A DNA stretch of 64,000 nt, from positions 8,867,539 through 8,931,538 of the forward strand of contig NC_063050.1 of NCBI RefSeq assembly GCF_018812025.1, given 5' to 3'. This stretch comes from Megalobrama amblycephala (lineage: Eukaryota; Chordata; Actinopteri; Cypriniformes; Xenocyprididae). The position numbers were made by a program, and so were the translations under genes. The notes under the pieces were generated by a model. The model was not told the origin of the DNA. It saw nothing but the letters and a program-made list of their open reading frames with translations, and ran no database searches. This document shows, in pieces, positions 43,466-55,309 of the stretch; the stretch's first letter is position 1; every line of letters begins with the position of its first letter.

Positions 43466-44235
43466 TCTGACTGACATCACAATCAATATACAGACACTTA
43501 TTTTAGCTTCTGTGAAGGTGAATCTCATGAAATTCATCAAGGTTATTTTCATGACAGTAAAATCTCAATGGTTTTATGCAAATATATTGTATACTTTTTT
43601 TCATTTGATTCTCAGGTAAAACATGACTTGAACATTTTTGGAGCGATTCACCCATAATTTATTATTTCCCATATAAAATATAGGTCATATTTAAATAAAC
43701 AACAGCTTTTTTTTTTTCTCTATGAAAATGCAATTTAATAAGTACAGTGAACAAATTAAAAGAAATCTTACCGTTTTTCAGTGATGAAACAATACAGTGA
43801 GAACAGGAAGATTTCTCTTTAAGACAAACTCTTTATCTTCCTCTTTTCAAGTACATTTTACCCTCACTTGCTGCTTCAAAACCAGCTTTAATTAAAACTA
43901 TTAAAAAAAAAAACTTTTTGTATGATAAGAAAATAGATCATCATAAAATGGACAAAACAAATAAAGCAGCATCCTTCAGAGCGTGAGAATTAGCCAAACG
44001 AAGAAAGAAAGAGGAAGTGAACAGAGACAAGAACATGCAAAGTTTTTCAAACATTTTCAAAGCGTTTCTTTAAGATGTTTGTGATTTCACAAATGTTTGT
44101 GAACTTTTATTTATTCACAGTTTCTGTTGAGTGAACAAATGCAGCCTTGATCCTTTTTAAATTAATTTAATGAATTTGACTGTATAAGATCGTACTTACT
44201 AAAACCCTTAGTCTCACTTCCTCTTTTGTGTGTTG
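43466..44235. other. upstream flank of the Siglec wreck A
   Basis: AT-rich sequence shared with 59408-60178 in copy B. No gene is seen. Confidence 0.5.
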
Positions 44236-44623
44236 ATAAGTGTCACGTTCACCAGCTGGAGTGCCCATGAGTTCCTCCAGAGGGCACTCCTTATGACTTT
44301 GTTCTTCCCATTATGAACTACATTCCCCACAATCCTGTGCCTGGACTCATTATGGTTTATTTTCTCCCAACTGTTGATCATTTACTGGTTTTAGTTTGCC
44401 TATTTAAGCTCTTGTGTTTTAGTTGTGGGTCATGAGTTGTATTTATTGTATTTATTTCTCATGGATGTCTTGTTCCTTCCTTTGTGGTCTTTGGATTATG
44501 TTTCTATTTCTTTTTGTGGACTATTTGCCAGTTTCCAGGTTTAGAGTGTCTTTATTTTTTGTCTTTTGTTATTAAAGTGTGTGTGTGCATTTGACGAGGT
44601 GTGTCTTATAATATTTTTTTTGA

Positions 44624-44642
44624 GGGGGGGGGGGGGGGGGGG
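44624..44642 (+). repeat. poly-G tract
   Basis: A near-pure run of G just upstream of the minisatellite; the copy-B run (60560-60573) is shorter. Likely unstable and able to form G-quadruplex. Confidence 0.8.
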
Positions 44643-44881
44643 TGTCTGATCCACTCAGTTCCCTCATGCTATTTCATGATCTCAGTTGGACAAATATAGA
44701 TCTGGCATTGCAACTGAGTGGCTCTGTTTTTACTGTGGAAGTCGCTTCCTCAGTATCCTCCATCTCAAAGTCTTGTCCCAAGATGCCCGCCATTCCAGAG
44801 CCTCGTCCCGTCATGGCCGCCATGCCTGAGCCCTCAGCCAAGATGTGTGTGGGCTGCATATACATTGGCTCCAGTCCCTGA

Positions 44882-45320
44882 GCCCGCTCCAGCCCATGAA
44901 TCCATTCCAGAGTCCGCTCCAGCCCATGAATCCATTCCAGAGTCCGCTCCAGCCCATGAATCCATTCCAGAGTCCGCTCCAGCCCATGAATCCATTCCAG
45001 AGCCCGCTCCAGCCCATGAATCCATTTCAGAGCCCGCTCCAGCCCATGAATCCATTCCAGAGCCCGCTCCAGCCCATGAATCCATTCCAGAGCCCGCTTC
45101 AGCCCATGACTCCATTCCAGAGCCCTCTCCAGCCCATGAATCCATTCCAGAGCCCGCTCCAGCCCATGAATCCATTCCAGAGCCCGCTTCAGCCCATGAC
45201 TCCATTCCAGAGCCCTCTCCAGCCCATGAATCCATTCCAGAGCCCTCTCCAGCCCATGACTCCATTCCAGAGCCCGCTCCAGCCCATGAATCCATTCCAG
45301 AGCTCTCTGCAGCCCTTGAG
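44882..45320 (+). repeat. 30-bp minisatellite, about 14 units, copy A
   Basis: Tandem 30-base units which in one frame encode APAHESIPEP with E/S and P/S variants. Because 30 is a multiple of three, several frames on both strands stay open, so the long ORFs here are not evidence for a gene. Copy B has about 16 units. Confidence 0.9.
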
Positions 45321-45440
45321 TCGCTTGAGCGACCAGTAGTTACATGGGAAGGGAATGTCTGTTGCTCTGCTCCACCCATTATCCCAGTCTGGCTTTCAGC
45401 CTGTTTCAGTAGGTCACTTATGAAGTAACTTCAGTTGGAA

Positions 45441-47174
45441 TTGTATTTGTTGTCAAATAAGGAATACAAACTAACTTCATGTTGAAACGTAAGTTGCTGT
45501 TAAGGACTTTTTTTTATTGAAAAGTTGTTGTTCCAAACAACACTAAGATTGCTAGTGTAATATTGTGAAGTATTTATAATCATATTAATAATCTGACTAG
45601 ATCGTTTGTTTTTCTCTATCAATCTATAAATGCAATGCTCTTTAATCTCTTATGCTGCTATTCTAGCCTGGTCTCATTGTTAATATGTAGGTATAAATAT
45701 GTAGCTTTCAAAGTCAAAAAACATACATTTTTGAAGCCTACGTTTAGAAAGGTGCTGGAATGTACAATATTGATGTATTTATAGCACTAAAATATAAAAA
45801 TACTAACTTTTTTTACAGCGAAAAAACGTATAATATTTACGAATCTTTCATGTCATAAAGATATATGCATAGTTTTATCGTTTTGCAGATAAATTTAAGA
45901 TCCATAAACCCCCTGCCGAACATAAACATACCCATTTCATACAGAATGTTAAAAGAATAAAACATAATGGACAGAAATGAGGAGGAAAATGACAATTTTA
46001 GTAAAAATATAACATTAAAACGATATTTTGAGCTGCTAATCCTACACATACCCCTAAACCTACCCATAACAATTTCTTAAAACTATGTACTGTTATAAAT
46101 AAAAGAATAACAAACAAACTTTCAAATTTAAATCATAACGACCATGATCTTTGACTGTGACGGTCGCTGCTGAGAATGAAGATGAAGATCGCTGGATAAA
46201 GGGCTAAATTTGGATCTGTTCCTTACAATCATATGGATTGTAAAGATTTGGAGAATAGCGAACAAATAAAATTGATGTGATTTGTGAGTTTATGTTGTGT
46301 TTTGGTGTATCTTATGGTTGTATTGTCAGTTGCTTCATTGGAGAGAACGCCTTCTGTGTCACACAACAAATAAACTAAATATTACAAAATGGTTAAACAA
46401 TTACAGAAATTTCAAAGTGTTTCAAAGTGTAGTCTTGTTTAACATTATGTAATCCTCCGAAATGAGTTTGCAGCACAAGTCACAAACAGAAATGTTATTT
46501 CATATTAAGTAGATGAGTAAACTGCATTCAATAAATTTGACTAAAAACATGTATTGATATGACAATTGAATACAACAGAATTAAAACATTAATGCCATGA
46601 TTTTAATATTAATGGGAATGCATACACATTCACACTTGGATATGTAAATTAAGTACGTTTTATTGCTGTTCATACATAATTATTTTTAATTAAATTATTT
46701 TTATTTTTTAAAGTTTTAGCGCTATATTGTATGTTTTTGTGTGTATGAAAATGTAAGTAAATGTACTTGTGGTAGAACCACACTTTACATAAAAATACAT
46801 ATTCTCATGAGATCACGTTGGTTATTCTAATGTACTGAATGACAGAAAAGTGTGGATTGTACAACGAGAGCATGATTGTTGAATAAACATTATGGACCTC
46901 TAATACCAAATCAATATAATGCAGAGCAGAGTTGAGCACCGGTACCGGGGACCAAGAATGACACAAACACGAGAAGTGCTGTTCACTCAAAGTCAAAGTT
47001 TATTGAGCTCGCTGTAACTCATATATAGCAGGGCATTAGGTCAACTGAAAACAAAGGAAAGCTAAATTCATGTATGGTCTCATCATCCATATCACAGAAG
47101 CATTAAGGCATCAATAACTGCTTATAGGCTTGAAAAGAACAGTGTGGCTCTTATAGGAAATGACAAGATACTCA
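45441..47174. other. AT-rich spacer within copy A
   Basis: No gene. The 76-codon open frame on - at 45837-46067 is identical in copy B (61753-61983), which reflects the recent duplication and not coding constraint. A segment at about 46930-47045 (accggtaccgggg to aactcatatatagcag) looks like a retroelement end but cannot be assigned. Confidence 0.4.
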
Positions 47175-47178
47175 TTAA

Positions 47179-48285
47179 AGGGTTAGTTCACCCAAAAATG
47201 AAAATTATGTCATTAATGACTCACCCTAATGTCGTTCCAAACCTGTAAGACCTCCGTTCATCTTCAGAACACAGTTTAAGATGTTTTAGATTTAGTCCGA
47301 GAGCTTTCTGTCCCTCCGTTGAAAATGTATATACGGTAGACTGTCCATGTCCAGAAAGGTAATAAAAACATCATCAAAGTAATACATTTTGGTACAAAAA
47401 TAACAAAAACTATGACTTTATTCAGCATTGTATTCTCTTCCGGTTCTGTTGACAATCCGCGTTCACGACTCCGCAGTGACCCCTGCTGACGTAATGTCAT
47501 CTCATCTGCTGAACGTTCCACATGTTCCAGCTGTGGCATTACTGGGCTCTCAAGTGTCAGCGCCTAAAATGTATCTGGCCGCGCCGCTCTCTCTGTGGAA
47601 CCGGGCAGGAATCAAGCGCGTCTCCCCTGGAGTTCTTAGTCGAGCCTGCCACTTATCAGCCAATCAAAAAAAGAAAGAAGCTACACAATAGCCAATCAGA
47701 AAATAGCACTGAACAACCAATGAAAAAAAGCATATCCTGGAATTTATAATGCTCGGAGCTCCACTTTGAGCATGGAGTCATGATCTCCTGTCATGATCCA
47801 GTCATGATCTCCTGTTTTAATGTTACAACTAATTCACAACTTTTAGACATGTTTGCGAAGGTTGTTTTGTTTACAGCTTGCGTCTCCCTCAGACTGTAAA
47901 CGAAGCTCGAGCGCACCAGATAACACGTCAGCAGCGTCACTGCGGAGTCGTGAACGCGGATTGACAACAGACCCGGAAGAGAATACAATGCTGAATAAAG
48001 TCGTAGTTTTTGTTATTTTTGGACCAAAATGTATTTTTGATGCTTCAAAAACTTCTAACTAACCCACTGATGTCACATGGACTACTTTGATGATGTTTTT
48101 ATTACCTTTCTGGACATGGACAGTCTACCGTACATACATTTTCAATGGAGGGACAGAAAGCTCTCGGACTAAATCTAAAATATTTTAAACTGTGTTCCGA
48201 AGATGAACGGAGGTCTTACAGGTTTGGAACGACATGAGGGTGAGTCATTAATGACATAATTTTCATTTTTGGGTGAACTAACCTT
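47179..48285. mobile_element. TTAA-flanked long inverted-repeat element, present only in copy A
   Basis: Left TTAA at 47175-47178, right TTAA at 48286-48289. Ends agggttagttcacccaaaaa and the inverse of ttgggtgaactaacctt. The inverted arms extend several hundred bases (for example ctgtccatgtccagaaaggt at 47341 with its inverse at 48106), around a GC-richer centre. Copy B has a single TTAA (63081-63084) in the matching place. Confidence 0.85.
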
Positions 48286-48634
48286 TTAAAGGTGATCTCT
48301 TTTAAGACTACAACAAATTAAAAACAGCAAAAGAAGAACTTAAAAAACAGAATAAGAGATCAAGGACAAATGAAGCAAAATATATTCTTCCTAACAATTT
48401 TTTTTTTCTGCCTTTTATTTGAAACATGAACAATACTGATACTTAAGGTTAAAAACATTAATAATCTAAATGAAGTAAGCTTTATACGTGATACAAAGCA
48501 TAAAGAAAAACACACTTCGGTGATTACACACTTTTACATCAATTCATTAACCATTTACCATTTTTGCCCATCCATCTATAAAATGATCCCAAATGACTTA
48601 AGTCACATGTCATCACGGCACTCCTGTCAATCAT

Positions 48635-48721
48635 TCAGGGCTCCGCCCACAAAGACATGCATAAAGGCTGTAATATATTTGTGTGTTCAAAACATTACAG
48701 CCTCTTGTTGTTATGCTGATT

Positions 48722-48753
<32 letters not shown>

Positions 48754-51001
48754 AAAAGAAAGAAGTTTAAATAAAAGTTTCAAGAACATTCATGATGAAA
48801 GAGTAATAGGTTGGGATTTTTTTCTCAGTCTTGTAGGTATTCTTACTTACTGGAAGATTTTCATACACAGACGAGTTTAGTTCGGGTTTAAAATCATCAA
48901 GCTGATCAGCCTTTATGAATGAAGAGACAAAGTAAAAACAGGACTGTGTTATTTAAATTTCCATATACTTAAAAGACATTTGATATTTTCACACTGACAT
49001 TGAGGAGCGTTTAATTCTGTTTGAGTAAAAGTGTAGGAAATCCTCAGTTAAAACATTTACCGTTACATTCCCATACACAGGATTACTCAATTCAACATCA
49101 CAAGCTTTGTGTCTGTCATGATGAGGTCTGGAATCAACCATCTGTGCCAAAGAAAGAAAGAAACCGAATAGAGAGAAAATAATATATATATAAACAACAA
49201 TATAAACAACTCATTAAATAAAGTCACAGCTACATTTAAACTTTCACTTTTAGTTACAAATTAATTTACCTGATCAGTAAATTATTGATAAAAAAATAAA
49301 TTGTTCTCACCTGAGACTCCTGTGTGTCATTTCTCTTTTTCATCCTCCTGATTCTCCTTTAAAGACAATGATTTGACACAATTACAACCAATCTGAACTT
49401 ATGTGATGTTTAATACACAATTATGATTTTGAACCAATGAGGTTTCTCTAGGACGTGACACTGCCGTTCTGAATGTGATGAAATCTGGTGTATCTTCAGG
49501 ATTTACTGCAGTAAAGATGTGAGCTTCAGACTTCCTCGTTCAATAACTAACTGAGTAGCTGTCAGTGTGGAAAGAGAGGATGAGAAATTGGAAATTGTGC
49601 CTTGGCTCACGTTCATCATGACGTCTCACTGAATTCACAACCTTCTGACTCAGTCACTCATTCACACACACTACATAGTACCACAGACACATATCTTACC
49701 AAACCAGCATCATGATGATCACTGCAGCTCCACAAACCACTCCAATGGATATGTATAATATCACCAGATGTCCTACAAAAGAGTAAAACATCTGAACAGA
49801 TTCATTTTCTTCACTTTAGAAAGAGTAAAGTAAGTATATGAGCTGCTCTACCTTTAACAGTCACAGTTACAGCGTCTGATCTCTGAGATCCATGTTGATT
49901 GTGAGCCTGACAGTAGAAGCGTCCACTCTGTAGTGCACTGAAACTCTGTCCAGATCCAACAGCTGAGCTTTCATTCTCCTTAAACCAGCTGAAGTTCAGA
50001 GCAGGAGGGTTTGAATCACTGCTGCAGATCAGAGTCACTGAATCTCCTGACACTATTTCATCAGATCCATTTATCAACACTGAGACGTTCCTGGGTGGGT
50101 CTAAAAAAAGACAAAAATGAAATCTTTGATTAATCACAATCACCACTTTTTAAAAGAACAAATGAATCTGTACTCACACATGACATTGAGCTGAACAGCA
50201 GGAGAGATGTGATTGTGTCCGTGTACAGCACAGCTATATCTGCCTGCATCCTCTCTTCTGACTGACTGCAGCAGGAGTTCATTGTTTCTGTCTCTTCTCT
50301 CAGTTAATGGCTGTGAGTTTCTGTACCAGATGAATGTTGCTCTGTCAGTCAGAGTGCAGCTGCTTTTACATGTCAGACGGACTGAATCTCCCTCTGTCAC
50401 TCTCTCAGGAGACTCCACCTGAAGATCTGAACACAACACACACATTATATCTAGTGCTGCTGTCATACACTGATTATTATTCAACATAATGCACAGTAGA
50501 AGAGAGAAACCTCATGAAAGTCACCTGTGACAGTAAGAGTCACTCCTGGATCACCAATCCATTTGTCTTTATCAGTGAAGAATCTGAAATAGTATTCGTG
50601 TGAATCATTCAGTGTCACATGACTCAGTCTCATGATGCAGTTCTGCTGTTTATCTCCCAGATACTGAAGCCTCTGACTGTATTCTGTGTCATTAGACAGA
50701 TCTGGATACTCTCCATTAACTTTTTCCTGTGTTTTAGTCCAGAAGACTTTCATGATCTGATGTCCAGTAGGGTATGTATAAGTGCAGTTCATTATCACTG
50801 ATGAGTCCTTTAGTGCACAGATGTGTGAAGGACTGTAACTCACACCCCAATCAGCACTAGAAACCCCTGAAACACAGAATTCATCCTTTTATTCAGCATA
50901 TGCATAAAAATGCAATCCAGTTTCTCTTGAGTGTTTTTGAAGTGTTGCATTGACTCACCGTGAATCATGAGCAGAAAGATCAGAGGAAGAGGAGGAGCCA
51001 T
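48635..51001 (-). CDS. Siglec/CD22-like Ig receptor, gene 3, with ITIM-like tail
   Basis: Exons on -: 51001-50959 (signal MAPPLPLIFLLMIHG; start exon acceptor at 51027), 50866-50525 (V-set), 50426-50178 and 50100-49852 (C2-type Ig), 49772-49700 (helix, ISIGVVCGAAVIIMMLV), 49356-49311, 49141-49061 (tail with NPVYGNV), 48910-48851 (tail with SSVYENL) and a tentative last exon 48667-48635 (PLCMSLWAEP, stop). Phases agree. The V domain keeps HIC, MNC, QQNC and YYFRF. SVYENL fits the ITIM pattern (S-x-Y-x-x-L), so SHP-type phosphatase recruitment is plausible. An in-frame ATG lies 18 bases upstream (51019). The last exon rests only on splice and homology to the 3' region of gene 1. Confidence 0.82.
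48722..48764 (+). repeat. (GAAA)n microsatellite
   Basis: Tetranucleotide run; the copy-B counterpart at about 63496-63541 is also present with different length and a slightly different edge. Confidence 0.9.
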
Positions 51002-51027
51002 TCTGACTGACGTCACCATATCAACAC

Positions 51028-51385
51028 CTACAATAAATGTATAGTGGCTTATTTTTTAATGTTAAAATAATGACATAACACTATATGTGTCAGACTATTC
51101 TTCCCTTATGGAATGAAAACATATTTCCATATATGCATGATTTATGATGCAAGTATACTGAAAAATAAATTAAATAATATATTGCATTAATTTAATGTGT
51201 TATATATGTTCATATATTGAAAAATATATTTACAATATATTTAAACTGTAAAATGTAATTAGTTGTGTGTACTTAGAAAAAGCATTGCCTTAAATTTCTC
51301 AAAGATGTTTTACTAAAAGTTGTAAAATGTCATATTGGGGCAATGATATAGACTGCGCATTTATTTCTACTTATTAAAATGAAAC
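51028..51385 (-). other. upstream intron/flank of gene 3
   Basis: The first bases resemble the flank of gene 2. The rest is AT-rich with no signal. Confidence 0.4.
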
Positions 51386-51651
51386 TTGAAGGGATAGTTC
51401 ACCCAAAAATAAAAATTTGATGTTTATCTGCTTACTCCCAATGTACTCAATCTCTGCTGATGAAGTATACATGTGAGAGATCACTTCCAGCATCAGAGCA
51501 CGTTTTCAAACCTCACCAACCGGATGCACAAGGCAGTTAGATATAGGCTGCGTTTACACTTGCCGATTAATATGCGATCACCGTGATCTGATCAAGCAGA
51601 TCAGATCATTAGCTAATCAGGACACAGCGCATTTATATTTGATCACATTAA

Positions 51652-52180
51652 AGGTGCTACAGAGGATGTTTTCGTCGACTGAGAAACCAAAGTCTGTTAG
51701 TGAGTTTTTGAAATAGGTGCATGTGTAAGAACAACCCCCCTCCTTCACAGCTCATTTCGAGGGAACGCCTCCCAAAACTCATGCACGAGTATTGGAACAC
51801 GAGTGTTTGTTTACCAGTGGCATTCGCTGTGTCGTGTTAGTGGATTCATTATGTCGGACTCACCGCAGGTAACTCATAATCTGCAGTTGTTACACCTGAC
51901 AAAAACATTGCATTCGGCACCTGTGGAAAGTTACTGGAGCGCGCACGTCTCTCACAAGGAACGTAATGGCAGTGACTGACAAGCCAGAGGGCCAATCCTT
52001 TACGCGATGATCGCGTAAACGATTGGACTGATGTTTTTAAGGCCCTACCTCGTGCACATATGATGTATATTAATATTATTCCTTTCAGTGCACCTAATAA
52101 ATAGTCTTTTATCAGTTAGTAAAGACAGTTTCAAGTAATATTGCAAAAATGTATAAACCAAAACATCCTCTGTAGCACCT
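51652..52180. mobile_element. TTAA-flanked element with perfect terminal repeats
   Basis: TTAA at 51648-51651 and 52181-52184. The ends aggtgctacagaggatgttt and the inverse match over 21 bases without error. 529 bases, no transposase. It belongs to the TTAA (piggyBac-like) non-autonomous class. Confidence 0.85.
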
Positions 52181-52960
52181 TTAAGTGGCCTCTGTATCTG
52201 GATAACTGATCAGATTTCTGTTTCCCGCACAATATTTAAAGTAGGCGCGTTTGAAAGGCAGACGTTTCATAGCGTAAAACAACTTTCACTTTAGCCTCTA
52301 TCAATGCAGTGCACACAGCACAGATTTTTTTTTTATTTATTCCACAAAAGTACAATCGATCACAAATAGAGAGCTTAATCTACCAATTTAAATTTCCCAA
52401 CATTAATCTTGCATGCATGGTGAAAAAAAATATTTCAATGGATTTCGTGATTGAAAGGAGCGTGCAAGCATTTGTATTGTTTGTGTAATATGTAACGGCA
52501 GAATCCGAACACTTTCTATTAAAGAAATAAAAGAACGCACATCACATTAAAGAGCATTATTAGAACTAAACAAGTGTGGGCTATACGACACCAGATAAGA
52601 GTAAAGATGAGACAAATTAAACAATGTTGCTTTCAATCACTACTTTACTTTCCGATGCAATCTCCAGTCTTTGATCAAATTATTATTATTATTATTTTTT
52701 TTTAATGAAAAAATACTTCCAGAGTAACTGGGTTGATCATGTTAAACAAGTCACATCATCCAGGTTTAAAGGTATTAAGTTAAGCTTGTAATATTGGAAA
52801 TAAACTGAAACAATAAAAACATACGCAATCACCTCGTTTAGATAATGTAGCACAAATGAAAAATGACACACAATGTATCATCTAAGTCTAAATAAACTGT
52901 TTTAAAGATAGACGTTTATTGTAAAGTTCAAAGAAGTTTAATTTCTTGTCAAAACTGTGG

Positions 52961-55090
52961 CAGTATAGGCAAGTGCTAAGGGCGCAATCTCGCTAGGGGG
53001 GCGCCAAAGAGGCCGGATGCGTGGACAGGGGCGGATCTACCGGGGTGACACGGGGTGGCATCTGCCACCCTAAGAAGAAGCTTTGCCACCCCAAAATTAT
53101 CACAGAATAAAATATGTAAGTAGTGTTTGAAGTACTGCTTTTCAGGAGCGGCGCTTCAATATGATGTCTAAAAAAATTGCTTAACACAAAGTAATGGCAA
53201 GAAAACACGTCTTTCAATAAACTGTGCATGATGGTTGCACGCAGCGCGCCCAGTGTGCTTCATTAACAAATGACTCTTATGAATCGGTTCTTTGAGAGTC
53301 AAAAACACAGCGCAGCCAAGTTCACTTACGATTTTTTTCCCATATTTGTACGTGAATCGGAAATTACTGCTTCCCGGCTAACTCAGAAGTCCTGTGAGAA
53401 ATGTAGTCCCATCCGAATATGTCAGATTAATTTTCATAATTTTTTGACAAATTGATTCAGCGACCGCCCGCAACACTTTCATCATGGATAAAGGTATTTT
53501 TGCCATCCGACGAACCAATAACATGAAATCAATACGGAGATCCCGATCACAGAAACTAATAGCAGAGTTTGGGTAAGAATCTAAACGTATTTTAGCTTTT
53601 CTCGATTGCTAACACATTATAAGTGATTCAGTTGGCCCAGTTTCCCAAACCATTCGTTCAAAGACACATTTCTCAAAACGTTTAACAATGACAACATTAG
53701 GTAGCAAAACTGATGACACACCAGTAAAAAAATCTAAGAGAGAGCTGAATGAATAATTTACAGGGGTTTTAAACTTACACAGTACCAGTAGGCTACTTTA
53801 GATGAGGGAAATGTCACGTTGTTCACCCTCAATGTTGTGATTGTTAACTTTCTTTGTAGCCATTTGTTATATGTATTTTTTTGCAGCGCTGAGAAATGAT
53901 TGCCTAGGGATATAGTCTTGTGTCAGAAGACCAATACACTGCTATAGTACTGTATATACTGTATACTGTAATGAAATTTAGCCAAATGTGCAGAGGATGC
54001 TGAATTTACTTTTACTGCAATTGACAGTCTATTGTATTTTGGTGCATATCAAGTTCATACTTATTTTTCTCATGCTTTTCATCTACTGCAAGATCAATTT
54101 ATAATAGTAAAATGAAAAAGAGGTATTTTTGTTACCGTGTTATATGAATTGATCTCACTAGTGTTCACTGGGCAGTGCAGTAGTCTGTGTATTTGTTATG
54201 TTTTGTGTGTCATCTGATGCCAAAGTTTGATTTTGTCAGACAAGAATAAGTTTTTGACTAGAACATTTTATTTTGACCTGGATGTTTGAGGTTTGTACAA
54301 GTTGGTGTATAGTTTTGATATTGTGTTTAGCTGTGAGAAAATGTTGAATTGTTTCATGAATTGTGCATTAGCAATCAAGAAAAACAATATGACTGAAAAG
54401 TTTGAAAGACAAATTTATGTTGGCTTGTCATAAACCCAACCTAAAGTCTTGTTTAAAAAATGTAAAAACTTTGGTCAGTTAGTCCAGAATATAGATGTCC
54501 TGGGTGATTGCCAAAGTGTTGCTAGGTGGTTGCTTGGAGATTCTGGGTGGTTGCTAGGCACTTGCTATGCAGTTGCTGGGGTGTTGCTAGAGTATGTAGT
54601 TGATAGGGTGTTCTGGGTGAACACACACAGACATTCCCACCTCTGTTAATAACAGAAACTCAACAATTGTTTTGTTGCTCTTTAACTTGCACTAAAATGT
54701 GATTTATACCATTGAAGTAACCTGTGTAATATTAATAAAACTGCTCATCTCCTTTAGTGATACAAGCTCAGACTCATTTAGAAGTATTTCATATAGTGTA
54801 TTTACTTGGTGCCATGATGGAAAGTTTGTTATTTATTAATTTCATACAGTATTATAGATACTTTCTGGTAATGCAATGTTTGTGAACACAATTGTGTATG
54901 TAAGGCTATAAATCTCCAAAACCTATGCATGAGCGCTTGCTTTGGTGTTGCCACCCCTCATAGACCTCATGCCACCCCTTTGCCACCCTATAAATAATTT
55001 TGTAGATTCGCCCCTTTGGATAAATCACAATATAAGGGGGCGCCAAAAAAAATCTTGCCTAGGGCGCCAAAGAGGCTAGGGTCGGCACTG
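52961..55090. mobile_element. element with CAGT...CACTG ends and GGCGCC-rich termini
   Basis: Near the left end, aggggggcgccaaagaggc (about 52995); near the right end, aagggggcgccaaa and ggcgccaaagaggctagg (about 55036-55080). The outer ends cagtataggc and the inverse of tcggcactg are weak inverted matches. A further element is nested at 53026-55017. No transposase seen. Confidence 0.45.
53026..55017. mobile_element. 2-kb element with CAGGGGCGGATCTAC-type ends
   Basis: Left caggggcggatctac and right inverse of gtagattcgcccctttg match over about 14 bases; just inside both ends the sequence repeats a tgccacccc motif. No open transposase frame. The tandem ggttgctagg-type run near 54515-54600 lies inside. 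Confidence 0.6.
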
Positions 55091-55309
55091 GCTGCGTCCG
55101 AAAACTGGAAAATGCTGCCTTTTGAGGACACATTTCAAGGTAGGAAGGCATCAAGGCACATCCGAATTCAATGTTACCTTCACTTCCTGTTTCCTGGGAT
55201 ACCTTCATCTGATTGATTTTTGAAGGAAGCATAGATGTATCTTTAGCTGCCTTTGATATCCCACAATCCGAGGCAGCAAGACAGCTAACTAGGGTTTTGG
55301 ATGCAGCCA
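55089..55309. mobile_element. 221-bp palindromic MITE
   Basis: Ends tggctgcgtccgaaaac and the inverse of gttttggatgcagcca match over about 16 bases; further in, gctgcctt pairs with aaggcagc-like sequence. No coding. Confidence 0.7.

Larger units (their letters stand above)
44236..45440 (+). mobile_element. LTR-type element fragment with gag-like ORF piece, copy A
   Basis: Begins tgtcacgttcaccagctgg near 44236 and has the character of an LTR (attaaag near 44571). A G-run follows, then a frame with MPAIPEPRPVMAAMPEPSAKM and the minisatellite. Such PEP-rich frames are found in fish retroelement gag regions, judged from memory. No polymerase follows. It matches 60179-61360. Confidence 0.55.
41425..49141. 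repeat. segmental duplication, copy A
   Basis: Starts near accaaaagagaaataagc. It matches copy B (56720 to the window end) in direct orientation, with long stretches differing by only a few bases (for example 45480-46140 against 61380-62060). The spacing between matching points runs from about 15.3 to 15.95 kb because of insertions and deletions. Content in order: 3' flank and wreck of a Siglec gene, LTR-type element with minisatellite, AT-rich spacer, TTAA element (only in A), and tail exons of the next Siglec gene. Confidence 0.9.

Noticed and set aside
44882..45320. Regular 30-base repeats as a CRISPR-like array
   Set aside because: Units are contiguous with no spacers, the genome is eukaryotic, and the unit encodes a low-complexity peptide.
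44718..45428. 236-codon Pro/Ser/His-rich frame as a host gene
   Set aside because: A minisatellite with a period divisible by three keeps several frames open on both strands; it lies in a retroelement fragment.
45837..46067. 76-codon frame identical in both duplicated copies (also 61753-61983)
   Set aside because: Identity is explained by the recent duplication, since the surrounding non-coding sequence is equally similar.
50213..50422. Open frames antisense to Ig exons (also 27297-27506)
   Set aside because: They are shadows of conserved Ig exons on the opposite strand and repeat only because the exons do.
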